A program made the position numbers and the translations under genes. Below are positions 35,573 to 45,216 of a DNA stretch of 64,000 nucleotides, in pieces (the stretch's first letter is position 1; each line of letters starts with the position of its first letter). This DNA comes from Actinotignum schaalii (GTDB lineage Bacteria; Actinomycetota; Actinomycetes; Actinomycetales; Actinomycetaceae). The notes under the pieces are model-generated. The model was not told the origin of the DNA, ran no database searches, and saw only the letters and a program-made list of their open reading frames with translations. The DNA is taken from contig NZ_JARBHJ010000001.1 of the NCBI RefSeq assembly GCF_028864145.1, positions 1 through 64,000 of the forward strand, in the 5' to 3' direction.

Positions 35573-35817
35573 TCTTCCGGCTCAGAGTATTGAGGGGTCT
35601 GGGACCGGGTCCGTAAACCCTTTATGTTTTTCGCGCACAGCGGTTTTTAGCGACGCACCCTATAGGTTTTCCGCAGAACCTATATGTGTTTCTGTGCACC
35701 CCCATATGTTGTCTGTTTCTAGCGGTATTTCGTTGTACTTTGCGCATCGAATAGTTATTTATCGACGACACTCCGTCGAATTCCGTTTTAATGTATAGGT
35801 AGCTCTTGGTAACGAGC
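35573..35817. other. AT-rich gene-free DNA at the right edge of the island
   Basis: About 245 nt, noticeably more AT-rich than both sides, with repeated TATATG/TATAGG words (CCTATAGGTTTT, CCTATATGTG, CCCATATG). No gene is seen. The recombination site of the serine integrase on this side should lie here or in the GNAT promoter, but its core would be too short to see. Confidence 0.4.
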
Positions 35818-36360
35818 ATGGGAACGAAGGTTGATACTGTGCTGCGCGCGGTGCGTGAGGGCGACGCCGCAGCTATTGTGGCGGCTTTCGCCTCCCATCC
35901 CGATATGATCCGGCAGGGCAATATCACGGATATGGCCGGTGCTCGCCGCTATATCGCGCAGATTTTGGAAAATCCCGATTCGCAGCTGGCCTGGGTCATC
36001 GCCCGGGAAGATAGCGGTGAACTCATCGGTATGGTTCGTATTCACGCGGATGGAGATGAGAAAAGCGGGTGGTTTTCCTACTGGTTGCACCACGATTACT
36101 GGGGCCGCGGAATCATGTCCAGAGCGGCGGCAACAGTCGCGGATTGGGCGCTGTGCGAGCGCGGGCTGGAGCGCCTGGAACTCGGGCACCGGGTGAATAA
36201 CCCCGCCTCCGGCGGGGTGGCCCGCGCGGCGGGATTCCTCAAGGAAGGAACCGAACGCGGGAAATTCCTGATCAACGGGCGGCGTATCGATGTTGATTTG
36301 TACGGAAGGTTGGCGAGCGATCCGCTGCCTCATTACCGCCCCGTTCCGTATCGTGGATAA
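35818..36360 (+). CDS. GNAT family N-acetyltransferase
   Basis: 180 residues from ATG 35818. GNAT fold with the acetyl-CoA region YWLHHDYWGRGIMSRAAAT and the RLELGHRVNNPASGGVARAAGF segment typical of the RimJ/RimL-like group. Probably acetylates an amino group of a protein or small molecule; the substrate is unknown. The ribosome site is weak and the natural promoter may have been displaced by the island, whose AT-rich edge ends just upstream. A second GNAT gene follows after 52 nt. Confidence 0.85.
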   Translation: MGTKVDTVLRAVREGDAAAIVAAFASHPDMIRQGNITDMAGARRYIAQILENPDSQLAWVIAREDSGELIGMVRIHADGDEKSGWFSYWLHHDYWGRGIMSRAAATVADWALCERGLERLELGHRVNNPASGGVARAAGFLKEGTERGKFLINGRRIDVDLYGRLASDPLPHYRPVPYRG

Positions 36361-36412
36361 CCAGCTCAGAACCTCTTCCCTCAAAAGTGTTTTTCGTTAC
36401 ACTTAAAGAGTT

Positions 36413-37048
36413 ATGGATACCACGACACCTGAAGAATTTTCGGTGACAACCACGCGGCTGCGATTGAGGCTGCACCGGCCCGATGATGCGCCGTGGCTGC
36501 ATAGCATTTACAGCCGTGAAGATGTCACCAGATACCTCATGACCGATGCCTGGAATCCCGAACGGGCGGTCAACGAAGCTGCCCAGCGCGCCCAGGCGCG
36601 GGATTTGCGCGGCCCGCAGGCCGCGCTCGCCGTCGTCATAGAACTCGATGCGCAACCCATCGGGGACGTGCGCCTGTGGATGACCGATCCGCAGCACGGC
36701 GTCGCGGAGATTGCCACCGTGCTCCACCCGGATTTTCGCGGTCACGGCTACGCATCGGAGGCTATGCGGGCCATGATTCGCTATGCCTGCACCCGGTGCG
36801 GAGTACATCGCGTTGCTGCACAAATGGATGCGCGGGATCGGGTCTGTGAGCTTATGCTCCAGCATGCGGGAATGCGTAAAGAAGCGCATATGCGCCAGGA
36901 CTTCTGGCTCAAGGGGGAGTGGACGGACACCATCGTCTACGCGGTGCTCGCCAGTGATCTGCGTGAAGGTGGTGTCGATGCTGAAGCCGATGCCGAACCG
37001 GAGGGTGTTCGCACCGAGCTAAAAGGGGAGCACCCCACGTCCGATTGA
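36413..37048 (+). CDS. GNAT family N-acetyltransferase (RimJ/RimL-like)
   Basis: 211 residues. TTRLRLRLHRPDDAPWLHSI is the usual N-terminus of RimJ/RimL-type enzymes. The acetyl-CoA loop is LHPDFRGHGYASEAMRAMIR, followed by CGVHRVAAQMDARDRVCELM and an RQDFWLKGEWTDTIVYAVL end. A TACACT -10 (36398-36403) lies 9 nt before the ATG, so the message may start with almost no leader. An acidic 30-residue tail is added. It is unrelated at close range to the GNAT before it. Confidence 0.88.
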   Translation: MDTTTPEEFSVTTTRLRLRLHRPDDAPWLHSIYSREDVTRYLMTDAWNPERAVNEAAQRAQARDLRGPQAALAVVIELDAQPIGDVRLWMTDPQHGVAEIATVLHPDFRGHGYASEAMRAMIRYACTRCGVHRVAAQMDARDRVCELMLQHAGMRKEAHMRQDFWLKGEWTDTIVYAVLASDLREGGVDAEADAEPEGVRTELKGEHPTSD

Positions 37049-37106
37049 AAGGTAAATGAGAGATTGGTAATCTGGGTGTCGCTCACCTAAACGAAAGGAC
37101 ACGTTT

Positions 37107-37658
37107 ATGAAGATCGCCATTATTTCCGGATCAATTCGCGCGGGCCAGGCCACCGAGGGTGTGGCCCGGTACGTCGCTCAACTCGCAGCCCAGCGGGCGG
37201 GGGAGGTCGCTTACGAATTCGTCAATATCAAGGATCTCGATATTCCGCTCCTCACCAGCCCCGTGGTTCCGGCTGCGGCCAACGGTCGCTACGATGATCC
37301 GGCCATCCAGCGCTGGGCCGATAAAATCAGCGAATTCGACGCCTTTATTTTCGTGACCCCGGAATACAACCACGGGGTGCCCGGGGCGTTCAAGAACGCG
37401 GTGGATGTGTTGGGCGCGGAGTGGATGAATAAGCCGGTTGCTTTCGTGGGGCACGGCTCCATCGGGGGTGTGCGCGCTATCGAGCAATGGCGCCAGATTA
37501 CGGCTAATTTCAATATGCCAGCTATCCGTTCCGAAGTGAATTTCATGATGTTTGAGGACTGGACGGACGGCGAATTCACTCCGCTGGAACGCCGTGCGAG
37601 TGAGGTGGAAGCCGTGCTGAGCGGCCTCGAACACCTCACCGCCCAGGTTGCGAAGTAA
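37107..37658 (+). CDS. NADPH-dependent FMN reductase
   Basis: 183 residues, flavodoxin-like. GSIRAGQATEGVARY binds the FMN phosphate, and VTPEYNHGVPGAFKNAVDVL is the signature of the NADPH-dependent FMN/quinone/azo-reductase family. It would reduce FMN, quinones or related acceptors in the cytoplasm. GAAAGGA precedes the ATG. Ogt follows after 11 nt, so the two probably share a transcript. Confidence 0.93.
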   Translation: MKIAIISGSIRAGQATEGVARYVAQLAAQRAGEVAYEFVNIKDLDIPLLTSPVVPAAANGRYDDPAIQRWADKISEFDAFIFVTPEYNHGVPGAFKNAVDVLGAEWMNKPVAFVGHGSIGGVRAIEQWRQITANFNMPAIRSEVNFMMFEDWTDGEFTPLERRASEVEAVLSGLEHLTAQVAK

Positions 37659-37669
37659 AGAAACCTCCC

Positions 37670-38206
37670 GTGACACGTGCCTGCGCCGCGGCGGTATGGC
37701 GCCCCTGTGATTCCCCACTGGGGCAGTTCGCCGTTGCGGCGCAGGCGCATGCGGTGATCGCGGTGGTGCTTCCCGGGAGCCCGGGCCCGCAGGCGGTTAT
37801 CGAGATTGAGAATGAGGCCGAGCGGCGCCGGGCGGAGGAGCTTGCCGCGCGGGCATGTGCCCAGCTCACCGAGTATTTCGCGGGCGAACGCACCCATTTC
37901 AGGCTCCCTACCGATCTGCTTCTCACCCGCGGCACCTTCGCGGCCCGGGTGCAGCGTGCCCTCGAGGAAATTCCCTACGGGGAGACCCGCTCCTATGGCC
38001 AGCTTGCTGCAATGGTGGGCAACCCGCGGGCGGTTCGTGCGGTGGGATCGGCATGCGCGCACAATCCGATACCCATTGTGCTGCCATGCCACCGGGTGCT
38101 TGCCGCGCGTGGCGCCCCGGGTGGGTACGCGGGTGGGCTGGATATGAAAAAAGCGTTGCTACGGCTAGAAAATTCTGTTGTGGCTGAAACTGGCCTTGCG
38201 TCCTAA
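37670..38206 (+). CDS. ogt: Methylated-DNA-protein-cysteine methyltransferase
   Basis: 178 residues from a GTG. Removes alkyl groups from O6-alkylguanine onto its own cysteine. The active site is IPIVLPCHRVLAARGAPGGYAGGL, shown here as VLPCHRVLAARG. The helix-turn-helix segment IPYGETRSYGQLAAMVGNPR and the EYFAGERTHF region of the N-terminal domain are present. Length matches Ogt rather than Ada. It lies 11 nt after the FMN reductase gene. Confidence 0.95.
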   Translation: MTRACAAAVWRPCDSPLGQFAVAAQAHAVIAVVLPGSPGPQAVIEIENEAERRRAEELAARACAQLTEYFAGERTHFRLPTDLLLTRGTFAARVQRALEEIPYGETRSYGQLAAMVGNPRAVRAVGSACAHNPIPIVLPCHRVLAARGAPGGYAGGLDMKKALLRLENSVVAETGLAS

Positions 38207-38260
38207 CAAGTCTGGTTGTGCCAGAAAAACTCCCGCGCGGGTACAAACTATGCCGCTAGC

Positions 38261-38875
38261 TCATGAGCCGAGGAGCGGGAGAACCTCCGCAAGATCAGTG
38301 ATGCGATAATCAGCATCTGCCTCCAGCTCAATACCGGGAGTTTCCAGGAGAGCACCGGCCACTCCAACTTTATGTGCGGTTGTGATATCAATAGGTCGAT
38401 CCCCAATAGCGAGGGTGCGGGCCGGATCTAGGTGGTGCTTGCTGAGCATATGGGTGAACATTGCCGGGTCGGGTTTGCGCGGGAAACCGTCCTCGGGGCA
38501 AACCATATCGGTAACTTGGAGTCCCAAGCCCTCCAGGAGGGTGCGGGCGCTCGTGCGATCCCGGTGCGTGACCACCACATTGATCCCGGAAACCGCGGCA
38601 AGAACATCACGCACATGGGCCATCGCGGGCGGCGGTGTGATTTTCCACGAGTCTTTCAATTCCTGTTCGCGCGCCCGAAACTCGGCTTCCGGAATCCCGA
38701 AACGGCGTGAAAGCTCGGTGATGGCGAGGTTGGTGGAGCGCCGGGTCAGGCGAGCAACTTCCAGGAGGGAAACCTCCTGACCGGAATCAAGAACAACCGC
38801 CTGCAAGGTGGCATCCACATGCGGATAGGTATCCACCATGGTTCCGCCCATATCCCAAATGATGTTATGGAACAT
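38261..38875 (-). CDS. HAD superfamily hydrolase with altered motif I
   Basis: 204 residues. A phosphoglycolate-phosphatase-like fold: NIIWDMGGTMVDTYPH at the start, VVVTHRD as motif II, FPRKPDPAMF as motif III and AIGDRPIDITTAHKVG as motif IV. Motif I normally reads DxDGT; here the second aspartate is glycine (DMGGT), so the general acid/base is missing while the nucleophile remains. Either it uses a different mechanism or has reduced activity. It is convergent with ogt and divergent from the M20 peptidase gene. Confidence 0.85.
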   Translation of the reverse strand: MFHNIIWDMGGTMVDTYPHVDATLQAVVLDSGQEVSLLEVARLTRRSTNLAITELSRRFGIPEAEFRAREQELKDSWKITPPPAMAHVRDVLAAVSGINVVVTHRDRTSARTLLEGLGLQVTDMVCPEDGFPRKPDPAMFTHMLSKHHLDPARTLAIGDRPIDITTAHKVGVAGALLETPGIELEADADYRITDLAEVLPLLGS

Positions 38876-39107
38876 AATCCTCCTCGCCCGGGAGCTGCCG
38901 CCGCGCGTACCGGCACCTCTTGGCTCCGCTTACCGGTACACCTCGCCTGCACACTCCCTCCAGCCTAGCCAGTCACTGCCCCGACCTGCCACGGACGTTC
39001 GGCGCGGCTGTCGATCCCGGCGCTAAAATAAACGAGGTGAGCGGACGCTTGCGCACCCTGCGCCACGGAGGCGCCCGCACCGCTAGCATCGGATGAGAGG
39101 GAACGCC

Positions 39108-40361
39108 GTGCAGTATCTTCCGGAGGAATTTCACCTCAGCGCTTCGGACCGGGCCACCATGATCGGTGATTTCCAGTATTTCCACGCCAATCCCGAGCTC
39201 TCTTTCCAGGAAGTGGAGACCTCGCGAGCTCTCCGGGAACGCCTGGAAAACCTCGAACTTTCCGGTGCGGTCACCCGTGAGATTATCCCCGTGACCGATA
39301 CCGGTTTTGCCTGCGTGCTGCGCAACGGTTCCGGCCCGGTGGTGGGCTATCGCGCTGATATGGACGGCCTGCCCGTTGCCGAACGTACCGGCCTGAGCTA
39401 TGCCTCGCGGGCCACCGGAATTGATGCGTCCGGGAAAAATGTTCCGGTTATGCACGCCTGCGGGCACGATTCCCACATGTCGATCGCGCTCGCCTTGGCC
39501 CGGGCCTTTGCGGCCCATGCGCAGCTGTGGCGCGGTACCATCGTTTTTGTTTTCCAGCCTTCGGAAGAAAACGGTCTGGGGGCACGCGCCCTGGTGGAGG
39601 CCGGTCTGTGGGAGAAAGCTCCGCGCCCGCAGGTCATGTACGGCGGGCACGTGGTGCCACGCCCGGCCGGCTGGGTCAATCTTTATCCGGGTGGAGTGCT
39701 GCCCGGCTCGGACGGTTTCGAAGTTATTGTGCACGGGGTGGGCGGGCACGGCTCGCAGCCCCATCGCGCCGTCGACCCTATTGTGATTGGTTCGGCCATC
39801 GTCACCCGCCTGCAAACAATCCGTTCCCGTATGACGGATCCGGACCGCAACGCGGTGGTGAGCGTCGGCGTTTTCCAGGCTGGCAGCCAGGACAATATCA
39901 TTCCGGACACCGCGCGCCTGTGCATCAATACTCGGTTCCGGGATGAGGAAACCCGCGCAATAATCAATACCGGTATCGAGCGGATTGTGCGAGCCGAGGC
40001 GCTCGCGGCCGGCGCCCCCGAACCGCTGATCCGCCAGATCCGTCAGGTAGATGCCACCGTGAACGACGACGCAGCTGTTGCGGCCTTGCGTGAGGTGATC
40101 GGTGCGGAACTGGGGGAGGAGAATCTGGCCAGCGAAACTTTCGGTTTCAGTGAGGATTTTGCGGTCCTCGGGCAGAGCGCCGGTGCGCCTTCGGTATTCT
40201 GGCTTTTCGGTGGTTTTTCGCCCGCGCAGCTCGACCCGGCGCACGGGGAGCCCGCCTCGAATCATTCCCCGGATTTCTACGCGGATCCGGAGCTTGCCCT
40301 GGAGCCTGCTTATCGGGTAGGTGCCTGCGCCCTCTATTCCCAGGTGCGTGTCGATTCCTGA
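39108..40361 (+). CDS. M20 family amidohydrolase/peptidase
   Basis: 417 residues from GTG 39108, chosen because GAGAGGGA ends 5 nt upstream; the ATG at 39093 has no ribosome site. Metal-site motifs are MHACGHDSHMSIALALARAF and VFQPSEENGLGARALVEAG. The GGHGSQPHRAVDPI segment is the lid-domain signature of amidohydrolases of the hippurate/IAA-amino-acid type. A zinc or manganese enzyme in the cytoplasm that releases an acyl or amino group; the natural substrate is not evident. It is a single gene. Confidence 0.92.
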   Translation: MQYLPEEFHLSASDRATMIGDFQYFHANPELSFQEVETSRALRERLENLELSGAVTREIIPVTDTGFACVLRNGSGPVVGYRADMDGLPVAERTGLSYASRATGIDASGKNVPVMHACGHDSHMSIALALARAFAAHAQLWRGTIVFVFQPSEENGLGARALVEAGLWEKAPRPQVMYGGHVVPRPAGWVNLYPGGVLPGSDGFEVIVHGVGGHGSQPHRAVDPIVIGSAIVTRLQTIRSRMTDPDRNAVVSVGVFQAGSQDNIIPDTARLCINTRFRDEETRAIINTGIERIVRAEALAAGAPEPLIRQIRQVDATVNDDAAVAALREVIGAELGEENLASETFGFSEDFAVLGQSAGAPSVFWLFGGFSPAQLDPAHGEPASNHSPDFYADPELALEPAYRVGACALYSQVRVDS

Positions 40362-40403
40362 ACTGCCTCTACGGCAATATCCGGAGGTAATTTCGGATGC
40401 GCG

Positions 40404-41273
40404 CTACTTCCAGCTGACCGCCTCGCCATCCCATTCCCCGAACTGCACCTCATCGGGGAAGCGGGTGCGCATCACCGCGATTGCTTCCGGATTGGCGTCA
40501 ATGAGCAGGAATTGGCGGTCCAATTCACGCGCCGCGGCTCCGGTGGTACCTGATCCGGCAAAGAAATCAAGGACGCGGTCCCCCGGGCGAGAAGATGCGG
40601 TGATAATCCGGCGCAGAATCCCCAGTGGTTTTTGGGTGGGATAGCCGGTTTTTTCTTTTCCGGTGGGGGAGACGATGGTATGCCACCACACGTCTGTAGG
40701 AAGTTTGCCGCGTGCTGCCTTTTCCTTGGTGACTAATCCGGGAGCCATATACGGTTCTCGATCTACATCTTCCGAATTGAAGTAGTAGCTGGCCGGGTTT
40801 TTCACGTACACCAAAATAGTGTCGTGTTTGGCGGGCCAGCGTTTTTTCGTGCGAGCGCCGTAATCGTAGGCCCAAATAATCTCGTTGAGGAAACATTCCC
40901 GCCCGAAAAGCGCATCGAGAAGCACTTTCGCGTAGTGTGCCTCCCGGTAATCAAGATGGAGATAGAGCGTTCCCGAATCGGTGAGGAGCCGCCAGGCTTC
41001 TTCCAGGCGTGGTTCAAGAAAACCCCAATATTCAGCGAAGCTATCATCGTAGCCGAGTACCCGCTCCACGATCGTTTCGTAACGCTGGCCCTTGAAACCG
41101 ATACGATTCCCGGTGCTGGAACGCCGGGTCACCACCGTGGAGCGGCGTTGGGGGCGGCCGGTATTAAAAGGCGGATCGAGGTAAATAAGCTGGAATGATT
41201 CAGCCGGTAAGCTCCGGAGCACCGGTAGGTTATCTCCGAACACCACAGCATCCGTATCCGCATCATTCCACAT
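40404..41273 (-). CDS. Orphan site-specific DNA methyltransferase (beta class)
   Basis: 289 residues. Motif IV LIYLDPPFNTG comes first (about 30-40) and the SAM motif RVLDFFAGSGTTGAAARELD comes near the C-terminus, the beta-class order of N6-adenine/N4-cytosine methylases. PTQKPLGILRRII is also typical. No restriction endonuclease lies beside it, so it is probably a solitary methylase with a housekeeping or regulatory role. The recognition sequence cannot be told. It sits convergent with the M20 gene. Confidence 0.92.
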   Translation of the reverse strand: MWNDADTDAVVFGDNLPVLRSLPAESFQLIYLDPPFNTGRPQRRSTVVTRRSSTGNRIGFKGQRYETIVERVLGYDDSFAEYWGFLEPRLEEAWRLLTDSGTLYLHLDYREAHYAKVLLDALFGRECFLNEIIWAYDYGARTKKRWPAKHDTILVYVKNPASYYFNSEDVDREPYMAPGLVTKEKAARGKLPTDVWWHTIVSPTGKEKTGYPTQKPLGILRRIITASSRPGDRVLDFFAGSGTTGAAARELDRQFLLIDANPEAIAVMRTRFPDEVQFGEWDGEAVSWK

Positions 41274-41454
41274 CTGTGTATCCTCACTTTCTTACCGCCG
41301 GCCGCCCGCGCGCGGGCCGGCCACTATTCCTGGAGCGCACGCCCCGCGCCCAGTTATCTGGAATTTCCGGACAACTGGGCGCCGTGCGGGGTGTTCGGTT
41401 AGTGCAGCTCAGCGCCCGGCTAACCCCGCCGTGGGGCGTTCCTGGCGCGCATAG

Positions 41455-42708
41455 TTAGCGCAGCCGCGTTCCATCCGCCAATTCAAAGAGCGTGCGCAGC
41501 ACCGCCCCGTTACTGGAACGCAAACCGCTGTGCTCATGAGTGGACGTTACGTACCGGTGGATCCCAGGAAGCAGTGCCCCCGTTTCCAAGGAGAACTCCA
41601 GGGGCACATAGGCATCATTCACGTACACAGCAGCCGCACCGCGCGCGCCCGATTCCCGCAAAGCATCCGGGAAGTAGAGTTGCGGCCACTCCCAGGTGGC
41701 CAGCTTCTCAACTACATCCTTCCACGGTTGGAATGCCGGCACGGTATCCGCCCATTCCGCCCACACATGTTCACCGTAGAGAAGCGAAGTATCGGTACGG
41801 AAATCCTCCGGTTGGGTACGCTCCGCGCTCCAATCGGTGACCACGCCGTCCGCGTAGGAGGATTCGTGCAGCACATAGTAGAGCGGGTTACGCCCGTCGA
41901 AAGGCATAGCGGCGGCAAGGTCATAACGGAAAGCGGTGGAAGCCGGATCCTTTTCCAGCAGGTAGTACAGTTCTCGCCACCCGTTATCCGAACCGAGAAG
42001 GTGCCCGAGGGAACGCAGCCGCGAGGGCGAGACGATTTCCCCGGTGGGTAATTCAATGGAGCCGCTACCGGCCAGATCCACCAGCTCCCGCACCCGGTCG
42101 CGATGCGCGGGGAAACGCCGGTAGTACTCTTCACTGTGCTCGCGCATCTTTTCCCACGTGAGGGAATAGACATCATCAGCGCTGCGGCGCACCGCGGTAA
42201 GCCCGCCGGTGAGGAAGGCCTGGTCGATATGTTCGGGCGCTACCGAAAGGTAATGCACGGTGGTGAAACCACCGAAGGACTGCCCGAGGAGGTTGATTTT
42301 CTCCACCCCGAGTTCTTGGCGCAGCGCCTCGCAATCGCGCACGATGCCATCGGCACGCATGTGGCTGAGATATTCGGCCACCTCCGCGGTGCTTCCGGTG
42401 CTCAGGATATCTTCCCCAACGGGTGTGGAGCGCCCTGTACCGCGTTCATCCACAAAAACAACCCGGTAGCGTTCCAGGGCCACATTTAGCCAGGAGGGTT
42501 CCAGCGGGGACAGGCTGGGCCGCCAGGCTTCATAACCGGGCCCGCCCTGCAGGTAGAAGAGATAAGGGAGGGATTCCCCGCCCGGGCGGGTGGCGATACG
42601 TGCGAACACCTCAATGGTGCGCGTATCTTCCCGATCCGCGGTGAGCGGGACGGTAAGGGTGAGTTCATCGAGGCGAAGCTGCCCGAGGTAATGCGTTGTT
42701 GTCGTCAT
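41455..42708 (-). CDS. Alpha/beta hydrolase, prolyl aminopeptidase-like
   Basis: 417 residues. The oxyanion loop is YLQGGPGYEAWRP, followed by FVDERGTGRSTPV and the nucleophile elbow NLLGQSFGGFTTVHYL. The C-terminal histidine region YVTSTHEHSGLRSSN closes the triad. This layout is that of proline iminopeptidases of the S33 family, larger form (over 400 residues). It probably removes N-terminal proline or related residues from peptides in the cytoplasm. It follows kup on the same strand after 35 nt. Confidence 0.9.
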   Translation of the reverse strand: MTTTTHYLGQLRLDELTLTVPLTADREDTRTIEVFARIATRPGGESLPYLFYLQGGPGYEAWRPSLSPLEPSWLNVALERYRVVFVDERGTGRSTPVGEDILSTGSTAEVAEYLSHMRADGIVRDCEALRQELGVEKINLLGQSFGGFTTVHYLSVAPEHIDQAFLTGGLTAVRRSADDVYSLTWEKMREHSEEYYRRFPAHRDRVRELVDLAGSGSIELPTGEIVSPSRLRSLGHLLGSDNGWRELYYLLEKDPASTAFRYDLAAAMPFDGRNPLYYVLHESSYADGVVTDWSAERTQPEDFRTDTSLLYGEHVWAEWADTVPAFQPWKDVVEKLATWEWPQLYFPDALRESGARGAAAVYVNDAYVPLEFSLETGALLPGIHRYVTSTHEHSGLRSSNGAVLRTLFELADGTRLR

Positions 42709-42743
42709 ACTAGGAACGCTACCAGGCGCTTCGACATTAGTAG

Positions 42744-44744
42744 CTACACGATGACCTCGCGGGAAATCTCTACGGTGCGATCCGCCGGGAGACTCCTCAC
42801 CCAGGCCGGCGATGCGGAATGGCGCGCGATCCGCGCAAAAAGCCAGGCTTGCCAGCGAGCCAATTGTGGAAAATCACCGGTGGCGGCAGAACTCGTGGCG
42901 CCCGGAGCTGCGTCGTCGTTCTTCCCGCGCGAGCGTACCCCCAGATGGCTGAGTACCCACTGGGCCTCGTTCAGCTTCCAGGAACCCCACCCGTATTCGC
43001 GTTGCGCCCATTCCAGATCGGCCGGAATATTACGGATATCCATGAAGCCGTAACGCATCGTGAGGTGCACAATGCCTTCCACCCGCGGGCTCACCTGCGT
43101 ACGGGTGATGCGTTCGGCGCGCTCGATATGGGCCTGCGGGGCCGTTTTAATGGAGAGAATAATAACGTGGTCGCGCAGACTGCGATGCAACGCGGTGGTC
43201 GCCCGCAAAGCGGCCGGAACCGTGGTGGCGAGGGAATGCGGATAGATCACGGTACCCGGAACGCGCCGTAGCGGATTTTTCTGTAAGTTCGCCGCGAATT
43301 CCGCGAGGGTACCTTCGGTCCGTGCCCGGGTGGCTGCCACCACTGCCTCCCCGCGCCGCCAGGTGAGCATAACCACCATGAGAACGAGGGCGATAAGCAG
43401 CGGTAGCCAGCCCCCGGTTACTAGTTTTGCGGCATTAGCGGCGAAAAGCGGCACTTCCACCACGCCGAGTACCACCGCCAGCGCAGCGCTTTGCCACCAG
43501 CGCCAGTGCCAGCCGATCACCGTGAGGGCCAGAAGCATGGCGGTAGTAAGAAGGAAATCGGTGGAGACCGCAAGCCCGTAGGCGGAAGAAAGCCGCTCCG
43601 AATCGCGGAAAATGACCACGACGGCCGCCACTGCGGCCACCAGCAGCCCGGTGATATCCGGCAGGTAAATCTGCCCCGCTCCGCTCGCGGAGGTATAGCG
43701 AATCCGCAGGTGCGGCAGATATCCCAACCGGGAAGCCTGGCGGGCAATGGAATAGGTGCCCGCGATCACCGATTGCGAGGCGATTACCGTGGCGCCGGTG
43801 GCCAGCAGCGTGAGTACCAGAGCCCACTGGGAAGAAACCAGATGGAAGAACGGATCGGCAATAGCCTCCGGATGCTCGAGCAGCAGTGCGCCCTGCCCCA
43901 GATAGTTACACACCAGCGCGGGCAGCACCACCGCGAACCACACCGCGGAAATGGGGCGTCGCCCGAAATGGGCGATATCGGCGTAGAGCGCTTCGGCACC
44001 GGTTACCGCGAGAACTACCGCGCCCATGGCGAAGAAACCGATCGCCGGGTGGCGAGCCACAAAAGTGAGGGCCTCATGCGGGGAAAGTGCCGCGAAAATT
44101 TTCGGATGCGCAGCAATATGCGGGAGGGCGATGAGAGCCAGACCCGTGAACCACAGCAGCATGAAAGGCCCGAAAATAGCGCCAACCCGCCCGGTGCCGT
44201 AGCGTTGCATCCAGCCCAGGGTGAGAAGAATCACCAGTGCGATGGGCACGATAAGGGTGGCGGGGAAGGTCGGGAGCGCCACCCGGATACCTTCGATAGC
44301 GGAAAGCACTGAAATGGCCGGGGTGATAACGGCGTCGCCGAAAAAGAGCGCCGCTCCGAACATGCCCGCCACCGTGAAGAGCGCGGCGACCCGCGGCCGC
44401 CCACCGCTGAGAGTGCGCAGCAGGGTGGCGAGGGCAATAATGCCGCCCTCGCCGTCGTTATCCGCACGCAATACAAGAATGACGTACTTGAAGGACACGA
44501 TAAGAAGGAGCATCCACACCACCAGGGAGATCACTCCGAAAATCGAGGCGTCCGTGAGCGGAACGGCGCCGCCATGCACGGTGAAAACCGCGCGCACAAC
44601 GTAGAGCGGACTGGTTCCGATATCACCGAAAACAACGCCGAGAGCGGCCAAACCAACACCCGCGCGGGCCAGAGCCCCACCACGGTGGGCACCGTGTTCC
44701 CCACCGTCACGCCGCAACGACGCAGCGCGAAAAATTTTTGTCAT
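42744..44744 (-). CDS. kup: Kup potassium uptake protein
   Basis: 666 residues from ATG 44744; the frame extends further upstream but without homology. K+/H+ symporter with about twelve membrane helices in the first 450 residues (ALGVVFGDIGTSPLYVVRAV, then LVLRADNDGEGGIIALATLL and LFFGDAVITPAISVLSAIEG) and a 200-residue cytoplasmic C-terminal domain. KUP hallmarks GDIGTSPLY and GEGG are intact. It is divergent from a small membrane gene at 44868. Confidence 0.96.
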   Translation of the reverse strand: MTKIFRAASLRRDGGEHGAHRGGALARAGVGLAALGVVFGDIGTSPLYVVRAVFTVHGGAVPLTDASIFGVISLVVWMLLLIVSFKYVILVLRADNDGEGGIIALATLLRTLSGGRPRVAALFTVAGMFGAALFFGDAVITPAISVLSAIEGIRVALPTFPATLIVPIALVILLTLGWMQRYGTGRVGAIFGPFMLLWFTGLALIALPHIAAHPKIFAALSPHEALTFVARHPAIGFFAMGAVVLAVTGAEALYADIAHFGRRPISAVWFAVVLPALVCNYLGQGALLLEHPEAIADPFFHLVSSQWALVLTLLATGATVIASQSVIAGTYSIARQASRLGYLPHLRIRYTSASGAGQIYLPDITGLLVAAVAAVVVIFRDSERLSSAYGLAVSTDFLLTTAMLLALTVIGWHWRWWQSAALAVVLGVVEVPLFAANAAKLVTGGWLPLLIALVLMVVMLTWRRGEAVVAATRARTEGTLAEFAANLQKNPLRRVPGTVIYPHSLATTVPAALRATTALHRSLRDHVIILSIKTAPQAHIERAERITRTQVSPRVEGIVHLTMRYGFMDIRNIPADLEWAQREYGWGSWKLNEAQWVLSHLGVRSRGKNDDAAPGATSSAATGDFPQLARWQAWLFARIARHSASPAWVRSLPADRTVEISREVIV

Positions 44745-44867
44745 GAGCGGGAATCCTAGCCACCCTCGCTGACGAAAAAGCATGGAAAAGGTCCGGTGTG
44801 ATGTTCTAGTCACCCGGTGTACCATCGTCCCAGGAAGCTAATCGTTGCGGTGAGGAGTTCAATAACA

Positions 44868-45164
44868 ATGATGGCAATGCACGGTGGCGCCCAGCTCGCC
44901 AACAGTGGGGCGCAGGTCCTCGCCTGGGTGGTTATTAGCGTATTGGTACTGGCCCTCGGGATTCTGCTGCTGTTCTTGGCGCGCCGCCATGCCGCGCGCG
45001 GCACCATGGAAGTTACGCCGGCAGAGATTGCGGCCGGTGCCGTCGTGGAAAATGACGGTGCGGGGAACGACGGCGCACCTGAGGCCGCCGGCGGGCCTGG
45101 CACCACCGGAACCGATCCCGCGGGGGATTTCTGGGATTCCCCGGAGGGTAATCCGCGCCCCTAA
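44868..45164 (+). CDS. Small single-pass membrane protein
   Basis: About 98 residues from ATG 44868 (GAGGAG lies 10 nt ahead; ATGs at 44871 and 44877 are alternatives). One hydrophobic helix (about 15-38) is followed by a basic RRHAARG stop-transfer and a 55-residue acidic, Gly/Ala-rich tail ending DSPEGNPRP. No known family. The position divergent from kup and ahead of an M18 peptidase gives no functional hint. Confidence 0.6.
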   Translation: MMAMHGGAQLANSGAQVLAWVVISVLVLALGILLLFLARRHAARGTMEVTPAEIAAGAVVENDGAGNDGAPEAAGGPGTTGTDPAGDFWDSPEGNPRP

Positions 45165-45216
45165 CCGCTAAAACAACGAGGCCGGGGTGCCCCGGCGGTC
45201 ACTAGACTGGGAGGCC

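Noticed and set aside
20301-35817. Complete integrative conjugative element
   Set aside because: No VirB4, VirD4/TraG or other transfer-channel genes are present and the relaxase lacks motif I, so self-transfer is not supported.
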